A stretch of DNA of 38,047 nucleotides, taken from NCBI RefSeq assembly GCF_000156195.1, contig NZ_GG688326.1, forward strand, positions 205,711 through 243,757. The letters are read 5' to 3'. The translations under genes and the position numbers were made by a program. Position 1 is the stretch's first letter. Each line of letters begins with the position of its first letter. The notes beneath the pieces were generated by a model. The model was not told where the DNA came from, ran no database searches, and saw nothing but the letters and a program-made list of their open reading frames with translations. The stretch is from Bacteroides finegoldii DSM 17565. Its GTDB lineage: Bacteria; Bacteroidota; Bacteroidia; Bacteroidales; Bacteroidaceae. Positions 16,622-24,100 of this stretch are shown piece after piece.

Positions 16622-17374
16622 ATGAAATTTCTGGGAATTATACCTGCCCGTTATGCCTCTACCCGTTTCCCTGCGAAACCGTTGGCTATTTTGGGCGGAA
16701 AAACAGTGATACAGCGTGTGTATGAACAAGTAGCCGGCATTTTGGATGATGCGTATGTGGCTACTGATGACGAACGAATTGAGAAGGCGGTGAAAGCTTT
16801 CGGCGGTAAGGTGGTGATGACTTCTGTTCATCATAAAAGCGGTACGGACCGTTGTTATGAGGCTTGCGTCAAGATTGGAGGGGACTTTGATGTGGTAGTC
16901 AATATACAAGGGGACGAGCCTTTTATACAGCCTTCGCAGTTGAATGCCGTGAAAGCTTGTTTTGAAGATCCTACTACACAGATTGCTACATTGGTAAAGC
17001 CTTTTACTGCTGATGAGCCGTTTGCCGTACTTGAGAATGTGAACTCTCCCAAAGTGGTAGTCAATGCAAATTGGAATGCCCTGTATTTCAGTCGTTCTAT
17101 CATCCCTTATCAGCGTAATGCCGAGAAGAAGGATTGGCTGAAAGGACATACCTACTATAAACATATCGGTTTGTATGCTTACCGTACGGAAGTGCTGAGG
17201 GAGATAACCGCACTACCGCAATCATCACTTGAGATAGCGGAATCGTTGGAGCAACTGCGCTGGCTGGAAAACGGGTATAAAATAAAAGTGGGGATCAGTG
17301 AAGTGGAAACGATTGGAATTGATACTCCACAGGACTTGGCGCGTGCAGAAGAATTTTTGAAAAATAGATTATAA
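16622..17374 (+). CDS. kdsB: 3-deoxy-manno-octulosonate cytidylyltransferase (CMP-Kdo synthetase)
   Basis: A 250-residue cytosolic enzyme that activates Kdo with CTP to CMP-Kdo for lipid A core assembly. The N-terminal nucleotide-binding signature IIPARYASTRFPAKPLA is intact, as are the metal-binding VNIQGDEPFIQP region and the later GLYAYR and ESLEQLRWLENG blocks. Length is typical. It follows the FolK-like stop immediately, and its own stop shares a base with the next ATG, so translation is coupled. Grouping with a class A PBP places the operon in envelope biogenesis. Confidence 0.95.
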   Translation: MKFLGIIPARYASTRFPAKPLAILGGKTVIQRVYEQVAGILDDAYVATDDERIEKAVKAFGGKVVMTSVHHKSGTDRCYEACVKIGGDFDVVVNIQGDEPFIQPSQLNAVKACFEDPTTQIATLVKPFTADEPFAVLENVNSPKVVVNANWNALYFSRSIIPYQRNAEKKDWLKGHTYYKHIGLYAYRTEVLREITALPQSSLEIAESLEQLRWLENGYKIKVGISEVETIGIDTPQDLARAEEFLKNRL

Positions 17375-18663
17375 TGTTTATGGATCGCACGATACAGCCT
17401 GAGATACAACCTCTGAAAAATTTCCATATACAGACTCCCGTCAGGACAACGTTGCCGAATGGTATTCCTCTGACTGTTATTAATGCCGGTGAACAGGAAG
17501 TGGTGCGTATGGATGTGCTTTTCTCCGGAGGTCGCTGGCAGCAGTCGCAGAAGTTGCAAGCTTTGTTTACGAACCGTATGTTGCGCGAAGGTACGACGAA
17601 ATATACGGCTGCCACCATTGCGGAGAAATTGGATTATTATGGTTCGTGGCTAGAACTCTCCAGTTCTTCGGAGTATGCTTATATCACTGTTTATTCATTG
17701 AATAAGTATTTAGCGAAAACGTTGGAAGTGGTAGAGTCGATGATTAAGGAACCACTGTTTCCACAAAAGGAGCTTCAAACTATTCTGGATACCAATATCC
17801 AGCAATATTTGGTCAATACCTCTAAGGTTGATTTTCTTGCACATCGTAGTTTGCTGAAGTCTCTTTACGGTGAACAACATCCGTGCGGGAAAATAGTGAT
17901 GGAGGAGGATTATCATACCATAACTCCAGAAGTGCTTCGTGAGTTTTATGAGCGGCATTACCATTCCGGCAATTGCTCCATTTTCTTATCCGGCAAGGTG
18001 ACGGATGATATCATTAGCCGTGTAACGGATATTTTCGGGATTCCGTTCGGGCAATATCAATTACAGATGCCGAAGTCGAGTTTCCCGTTTGCGGCTATAC
18101 CTGAGAAGAGGATTTTTACGGAACGTGAAGACGCTATGCAGAGCGCAGTGAAAATGGGATGTACCACTATTACTCGCGAACATCCCGACTATCCGAAGCT
18201 GCGTGTGCTGATGACATTGTTCGGAGGTTATTTCGGTAGCCGTCTGATGTCCAACATTCGCGAAGATAAAGGGTATACTTATGGCATATCGGCAGGAGTA
18301 GTATTTTATCCGGATAGCGGCTTGCTGATTGTTTCGACGGAGACGGATAATGAATATGTGGAGCCGTTAATACAGGAAGTATATCACGAAATAGACCGGT
18401 TGCACCTGGATCCTGTATCTGCAGAAGAGTTGAGGATAGTGCGCAACTATATGTTGGGAGAAATGTGCCGCAGTTATGAATCGCCTTTCTCTCTCTCGGA
18501 TGCGTGGATATTTATAGCTACTTCCGGTTTGAAGGATGATTACTTCGCACGTTCTTTGCAAGCCGTAAACGAGATTACTCCTGCGGAAATACAGGATTTA
18601 GCGCAGCGTTATTTATGCAAAGAGACATTAAAAGAGGTCATTGCAGGTAAAAAGTTGTCATAA
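17374..18663 (+). CDS. M16 (insulinase-like) peptidase homologue lacking zinc ligands
   Basis: A 429-residue M16-family protein: TTLPNGIPLTVINAGEQEVVRMDVLFSGG at the N-terminus, the mid-protein GEQHPCGKIVMEEDYHTITPEVLREFYERHYHSGNCS block, and SRLMSNIREDKGYTYGISAGV near the C-terminus. Where active members have HxxEH after the first strand-helix unit, this protein reads QALFTNRMLREGT, with no His or Glu in place, so it should not bind catalytic zinc. The R..GYTYG part resembles the substrate-binding R/Y region of the non-catalytic subunit in bacterial M16 heterodimers. No catalytic partner is present in the window. No signal peptide is seen, so it is probably cytoplasmic. It is the last gene of the PBP operon; ATG 17374 overlaps the kdsB stop by one base, and 17380 is an alternative start. 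Confidence 0.82.
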   Translation: MFMDRTIQPEIQPLKNFHIQTPVRTTLPNGIPLTVINAGEQEVVRMDVLFSGGRWQQSQKLQALFTNRMLREGTTKYTAATIAEKLDYYGSWLELSSSSEYAYITVYSLNKYLAKTLEVVESMIKEPLFPQKELQTILDTNIQQYLVNTSKVDFLAHRSLLKSLYGEQHPCGKIVMEEDYHTITPEVLREFYERHYHSGNCSIFLSGKVTDDIISRVTDIFGIPFGQYQLQMPKSSFPFAAIPEKRIFTEREDAMQSAVKMGCTTITREHPDYPKLRVLMTLFGGYFGSRLMSNIREDKGYTYGISAGVVFYPDSGLLIVSTETDNEYVEPLIQEVYHEIDRLHLDPVSAEELRIVRNYMLGEMCRSYESPFSLSDAWIFIATSGLKDDYFARSLQAVNEITPAEIQDLAQRYLCKETLKEVIAGKKLS

Positions 18664-18701
18664 TTTGCTTTCCGGTAAGGGGCTTTTTGGGAGAGAAGTC
18701 G

Positions 18702-18709
18702 TATCTTTG
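18702..18709 (+). promoter_or_regulatory. Putative -7 element upstream of the MORN-repeat gene
   Basis: TATCTTTG fits TAnnTTTG and lies 41 nt before the ATG at 18750. No TTTG is found at the proper distance upstream, so the promoter is incomplete and the call moderate. Confidence 0.42.
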
Positions 18710-18749
18710 TCCAAATCGTAATTCTAAAAATGAGTAACAACTAAAATAA

Positions 18750-19919
18750 ATGAAGAAATATCTATATACTACACTTTTATTGGCTCTCCTGGCACAAGAG
18801 GGGGTAATGGCACAAGAAAATGAAGGGAAAAAGGGCGGATTCTTCGGAAAGATAAAGGATACATTCTCTACAGAAATAAAGATTGGCAACTATACTTTTA
18901 AGGATGGCAGTGTCTATACAGGAGAAATGAAAGGACGCAAACCAAACGGGAAAGGAAAGACGGTCTTTAAAAATGGGGATGTCTACGAGGGTGAATATGT
19001 GAAGGGGAAACGTGAAGGGTATGGCATCTATATGTTTCCTGACGGAGAAAAGTACGAAGGACAATGGTATCAGGACCAACAGCACGGAAAAGGTATTTAT
19101 TATTTTATGAATAACAACCGTTATGACGGTATGTGGTATCAGGACTACCAGCATGGCAAAGGGACAATGTATTATCACAACGGTGACTTGTACGTAGGTG
19201 GTTGGGTGAATGATAAGCGTGAGGGTGAAGGTACGTATACTTGGGCGAATGGCGCTAAATATACCGGTCATTGGAAGAATGACAAGAAAAACGGTAAGGG
19301 TACTATGAACTGGGATGACGGATGTAAATATGAAGGAGACTGGAAAGATGATGTCCGTCATGGAAAAGGAGTATTTGAATATACTAACGGAGATAAATAT
19401 GAGGGTGACTGGGCAGATGATATCCAGCATGGAAAGGGTACTTATTTTTTCCATACGGGAGATCGTTACGAGGGTTCTTATCTCTTGGGTGAACGTACGG
19501 GTGAGGGAATTTACTATCATGCTAACGGTGATAAGTATGTAGGTAACTTCAAGGATGGTATGCAAGATGGGAAAGGAACTTTTACCTGGTCGAATGGTGC
19601 TGTGTACGAAGGTGACTGGAAAAATAACAGATGTGAGGGTAAGGGTATCTATAAATGGAGTAATGGTGATGTGTACGAGGGGGATTGGAAAGATAACCGT
19701 CCGAATGGTGAGGGGACTTTAAAGACTGTTGCGGGTATGCAATATAAAGGTGGCTTCGTTGATGGATTGGAAGAAGGCCAAGGGGTTCAGATTGATAAAG
19801 ACGGTAACCGTTTCGATGGTTTCTTCAAACAAGGAAAGAAGAATGGTCCTTTTGTGGAAACGGATAAAGACGGGAAGATAATCAGAAAGGGAACATACAA
19901 ATTCGGAAGACTTCAATAA
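18750..19919 (+). CDS. Secreted protein with 14 MORN repeats
   Basis: A 389-residue protein. An N-terminal signal peptide (KK, then a Leu-rich core, then a VMAQ end) points to export, with cleavage near residues 20-22. After a short Lys/Gly-rich linker, residues 52-373 form 14 consecutive units of exactly 23 residues with the MORN core YEGxWxxxxxxGxGxxxxxNGDx. The last unit is degenerate. Such repeats fold into a flat beta-sheet ribbon and usually mediate protein or lipid contacts; no catalytic domain is attached. Being exported, it may act in the periplasm or at the outer membrane, but its partner is unknown. It has its own -7 promoter match and ends at a bidirectional terminator shared with prs. 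Confidence 0.88.
   Translation: MKKYLYTTLLLALLAQEGVMAQENEGKKGGFFGKIKDTFSTEIKIGNYTFKDGSVYTGEMKGRKPNGKGKTVFKNGDVYEGEYVKGKREGYGIYMFPDGEKYEGQWYQDQQHGKGIYYFMNNNRYDGMWYQDYQHGKGTMYYHNGDLYVGGWVNDKREGEGTYTWANGAKYTGHWKNDKKNGKGTMNWDDGCKYEGDWKDDVRHGKGVFEYTNGDKYEGDWADDIQHGKGTYFFHTGDRYEGSYLLGERTGEGIYYHANGDKYVGNFKDGMQDGKGTFTWSNGAVYEGDWKNNRCEGKGIYKWSNGDVYEGDWKDNRPNGEGTLKTVAGMQYKGGFVDGLEEGQGVQIDKDGNRFDGFFKQGKKNGPFVETDKDGKIIRKGTYKFGRLQ
18903..19868 (+). repeat. Tandem 69-bp coding repeats (14 MORN units)
   Basis: The MORN units give the DNA a 69-bp periodicity, with recurring words such as GAAGGNGACTGGAAAGA and AACGGTGATNNGTA. The units differ at synonymous and non-synonymous sites, so they are old rather than recent duplications. 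The regularity produces a long open frame on the opposite strand that is not a gene. Confidence 0.85.
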
Positions 19920-19976
19920 AGTTGAGAATTGAGAGTTGGAAGTTGAAAGTTGGCTGCGCAATGAAGGCAGCGTTAT

Positions 19977-20034
19977 CAAATAAAAATAATCGCAGGTTTA
20001 GTTCTTTACTTTACCTGCGATTATTTTTTATTTA
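19977..20034. terminator. Bidirectional terminator between convergent MORN and prs genes
   Basis: An A-rich left arm ending in AATCGCAGGT (up to 19997) pairs with ACCTGCGATTATTTTTTATTT (20013-20033). The pairing includes the flanking A- and T-runs, so U-tracts form on both strands. It lies between two converging genes. Confidence 0.8.
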
Positions 20035-20053
20035 GTTGAAAATGAAGTTTCGA

Positions 20054-20992
20054 CTAGATGATATACTGTGAGCTGATTGACTCGTTGTTCATAACTCGTT
20101 TGATTGTCTCAGCAAACATATCGGCGATACTTAACTGTTTTACTTTCGCACACTTCTTAGCGTAAGGAATGCTGTCGGTAAATACCATTTCTGTCAGACC
20201 GGATTCCTGTACACGGAATGAAGCGGGATCGGACATTACGCAGTGGCTGGCAATAGCACGTACAGACTTTGCGCCGGCTTCCAGCATAATGTTGGCAGCT
20301 TTGGTGATTGTTCCGGCTGTGTCTACGATATCGTCGATCAATACTACATTTTTATCTTTCACATCACCGATAATCTGCATGGAAGCAACTTCATTGGCTT
20401 TCTCACGCGACTTGTTGCAGAGTACCAACGGTACACCGAGATATTTGGAGAAAGTGCTGGCACGTTTTGAACCTCCTACGTCCGGTGTAGCAATCACCAG
20501 ATCCTCCAATTTCAATGACTGGATGTAGGGGAGGAATACGGCTGACGCATACAAGTGGTCTACCGGAATATCGAAGAATCCCTGAATCTGGTCTGCGTGC
20601 AGGTCCATAGTAATCAGTCGGTCGATACCTGCAACGGAAAGCAGGTCGGCTACTAGTTTAGCTCCGATAGATACACGAGGTTTGTCTTTTCTATCCTGAC
20701 GAGCCCATCCGAAATAGGGAATTACGGCTACAATGCTCTTTGCTGATGCACGTTTTGCCGCGTCAACCATCAGGAGAAGTTCCATTAAGTTGTCTGAGTT
20801 TGGGAATGTGGATTGAACCAAGAATACATGGGCGCCACGAATTGATTCCTCATATGAAACAGCAAATTCGCCATCGGCAAAATGGGTAATGTTCATATTT
20901 CCCAGAGGACAATTCAGGCTTGCGCAGATTTTTTCTGCAAGATATCTCGAGTTTGTTCCCGAGAATACCATAAAGGGTGCTTTTTCGCTCAT
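20054..20992 (-). CDS. prs: Ribose-phosphate pyrophosphokinase (PRPP synthase)
   Basis: A 312-residue cytosolic enzyme making PRPP from ribose-5-phosphate and ATP for nucleotide, His and Trp synthesis. The class I signatures are present: FSGTNSRYLAEKI at the start, THFADGEFAVSYEESIRG, the ATP-binding SKSIVAVIPYFGWARQDRKDKPR region, the divalent-cation signature DLHADQIQGFFDIPVDHL, and the PRPP loop VVLIDDIVDTAGT. Length is standard. It is transcribed alone on the minus strand, divergently from the sensor kinase gene; a -7 match lies at 21031-21038. Confidence 0.96.
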   Translation of the reverse strand: MSEKAPFMVFSGTNSRYLAEKICASLNCPLGNMNITHFADGEFAVSYEESIRGAHVFLVQSTFPNSDNLMELLLMVDAAKRASAKSIVAVIPYFGWARQDRKDKPRVSIGAKLVADLLSVAGIDRLITMDLHADQIQGFFDIPVDHLYASAVFLPYIQSLKLEDLVIATPDVGGSKRASTFSKYLGVPLVLCNKSREKANEVASMQIIGDVKDKNVVLIDDIVDTAGTITKAANIMLEAGAKSVRAIASHCVMSDPASFRVQESGLTEMVFTDSIPYAKKCAKVKQLSIADMFAETIKRVMNNESISSQYII

Positions 20993-21030
20993 TTTGTAAT
21001 AGATGTTTTACCTATTTGTTAATTTGCCTG

Positions 21031-21038
21031 CAAAGGTA
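21031..21038 (-). promoter_or_regulatory. Putative -7 element of prs
   Basis: On the minus strand TACCTTTG matches TAnnTTTG and sits 38 nt upstream of the prs ATG. The -33 position lacks a clear TTTG, as is common in Bacteroides promoters. Confidence 0.5.
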
Positions 21039-21112
21039 GGAATTTCTCTTATTATTTAGAAGGACTTATTGTATAAAAAATCATTTTCTCTCCAACTTAT
21101 CGGAAATATTTG

Positions 21113-21120
21113 TAGATTTG
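21113..21120 (+). promoter_or_regulatory. Putative -7 element of the sensor kinase operon
   Basis: TAGATTTG fits TAnnTTTG and ends 29 nt before the ATG at 21150. No good -33 box is seen. It is divergent from the prs promoter about 75 nt away. Confidence 0.4.
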
Positions 21121-21149
21121 CGTAATTAATGGATAGTTGACGATGGATT

Positions 21150-24100
21150 ATGAAAAGGATTTCTTTAAATAATAATGTCCGAAGAATAGGTAATGAGGCA
21201 CAGCATAGCTCATTATCGATTATTTATTATCCGTTATCTATTCTGATAATTCTTTCTTTGTTCTTCTCGTGCACTGATATGGTGCCGACTAAAGAGGTGC
21301 GTTTGATTGATTCGCTTAATGGAACAGCGTATGCTTATCGTTACCGAAATCTGGATTCTTCTTATAAATATGCCGAACAGGCTTATAGTAAGGTGAACTT
21401 TTATAAGTCGGGGAAAGCGGAAGCTTTAAATAATCTGGGATTCTGGGCTTTTATGAATATGGATTTTGACCGTGCCGAAGCGTCTCATAAAGAGGTCTAT
21501 AAACTGACTAAAAACGAACTTGAGCTTTTGATTGCCGATATCGGACTGATGAAAATCTGTCAGAGGACGGCAATGAATAAAGAATTTTATGATTACAGGA
21601 ACAGTGCGTTGAGACGTATGAAACGTATTCGTGAGGAAAGTGATTTGTTTGCCGACAGGCACGAAAAGCTTCGGCTGGACTATGCTTTTACGGAGTTCTT
21701 TATTGTTTCCGCCATTTATTACTATTACCTTCAGCAACGACAGGAAGCGATTGCGTCGCTCAGTCATATTCCGGAAGAGGAAGCATTGGCGGATACTAAT
21801 CAATTGCTTTACTATCATTATCTTAAGGGGGCCGCTTCTTTGGTTGAAGCAAAGACACCGGAGGAGAGAAAACTACGTGAGTTTGATCATTTGTATTATA
21901 CTTGGCGGGCGGCTGTTCAGAGCAATCATCCTTATTTCGAAGGAAATGGTTTGCAAGGTCTTGCCAACTTGATGGCTTCTTCCGATAGTTTCGAGTTTTT
22001 CCAGACAAGGAGAGGACATATGCTGGAGCAGTTTGCTTTGCCGGTAGATTCTCTTTTACCTTTGCGCATGGCACAACTCGCGCTTGAGAGATTCCGCCAA
22101 TATAACGACTTGTATCAGATTGCCGGAGCGTATGTTTCTATCGGAAAATATCTGAATGCGCACGGACGATATTCGGAAGCGCTGGATACACTTACGAAAG
22201 CATTGGATTGTGTGAATCGCCATCATATACTTTATTATCATCATGAAGCGGATACACTGGATAAGCTGCATACGTTTGCAGAAGGCGATACTACCTATAC
22301 GGGAGTGCCTTGGATTGCGCAGGAAAATGTGAAGACCGTTCCTGAATGGATTTCAAGGATTCGGGAACAATTGAGTGTATCGTATGCAGGGCTCGGAATG
22401 AAATATGCTTCTGATTATAATCGGAATATTTATCTGGATATTTTGAATTTTACCCGCCAGGACAAGGAACTGGAAAGTCGTTATGTGTCATTGGAAGCCG
22501 GTTCGCGCCAGATGACGCTTGTCCTTTCTCTGGTGATTGCCGGATTGGTATTGGTGGTGATTTTCTGGTGGTTCTTTAATAAGCGTTCTAAAATAAGAAA
22601 CCGGTTGGATGTGGAACGTTTGCAGCAGATTTTAGGACTCTGCCGGGATATTACTTCATCCATCCCAATGAATGTCCCTTTGATTCAGCAGGGGATAGAT
22701 CAGTTGTTTGGAAAGGGACGTATGAAATTGGAAATATCGGAGGAAGGTAAGGCGACGTTGTGCTCTGGATATCGGCTGAGCCGCGACGAGAAGGCTTTGG
22801 TCCACGTATTGGAGCCTTATATTATTTGGGCGGCTGACAATGAGCAGATGGTGGAAGCATTGAGTGACGAGCGGATGCAATTGGAAAAACAGCGGTATAT
22901 CTATGAGCAGCATATTGCCGGAAATAAACGCCAGAACTTGATAAAAAAAGCCTGTATGGCTATCGTAAATGGTATCAATCCGTATATTGACCGTATTCTG
23001 AATGAGGTACATAAGTTGACGGAACGGGGATATATCGATGATGAAAAGATCAAGAAAGAGAAATATCAGTATATCGACGAATTGGTTACTACGATCAATG
23101 AATATAATGATATTCTGGCTCTCTGGATTAAAATGAAGCAAGGAACGCTCAGCTTGAATATTGAGATATTCAGCCTCAATGAGTTATTTGAACTGGTAGG
23201 GAAAGGACGGCGTGCCTTTGAGATGAAAAAACAGACTTTGGAGATTGAACCGACCGTTGTCACGGTGAAGGCCGACCGTGCATTGACTCTGTTTATGATT
23301 AATACGCTGGCGGAGAATGCGCGTAAATATACTCCGGAAGGTGGGAACATCAAGGTATACGCACGTATGACGGATACTTATGTGGAGATTTCCGTAGAAG
23401 ATAACGGACGAGGTATTTCAACGGAGGATGTGGAGCGTATCATTGGTGAGAAGGTGTATGATTCGCGCGTAATCGGGATGAAGAATGCGGAGGATCTGGA
23501 GGAACTGAAAGAAAACAAGGGGAGTGGCTTCGGATTAATGAACTGTAAGGGAATCATTGAGAAATATAAGAAGACGAATGATTTGTTCCGTGTGTGTGCT
23601 TTCAATGTGGAAAGTGAATTGGGTAAGGGGAGTCGTTTCTATTTTCGTTTGCCTTTAGGGATACGTAAGATAGTCGGTGTATTGCTTTGCCTGTTGCTTC
23701 CGGTAGGGATGGTGTCGTGTGTGCATGATTCTATTTCCCCCATGTTGCAGGAAGGAGATTCGATAGTTGTGGTTACGGATTCGGTATATGAGGATTTGCT
23801 GGATGCTGCGTCGGACTATGCAAATGCTGCATATTTTGCTAATGTGGATGAAGAATATGAACTAGCTTTGCAGTATATCGATTCGGCTATGATGTTATTG
23901 AACGAGCATTATGAGAAATATGCACGGGCGGAACATCCGCATCGTTATATGAAATTGGTTGGTGAGGGGATACCTGCCGAGATTAGTTGGTGGAATGAGT
24001 TGTTTGACTCGGATTATCATGTGATTCTGGACATAAGGAACGAAGCGGCAGTCGCTTTTCTGGCTATGAAACAACTGGATGCGTACAGTTATAATAATTC

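Noticed and set aside
18777..19565. 262-codon open frame on the minus strand inside the MORN gene
   Set aside because: It results from the 69-bp repeat periodicity; the translation is low-complexity Ile/Thr/Val-rich with no family resemblance.
19921..19955. TTGAGAATTGAGAGTTGG-like tandem repeat as a functional element
   Set aside because: Short degenerate AT/GT-rich runs of this type seem frequent between Bacteroides genes; nothing specific is supported here.
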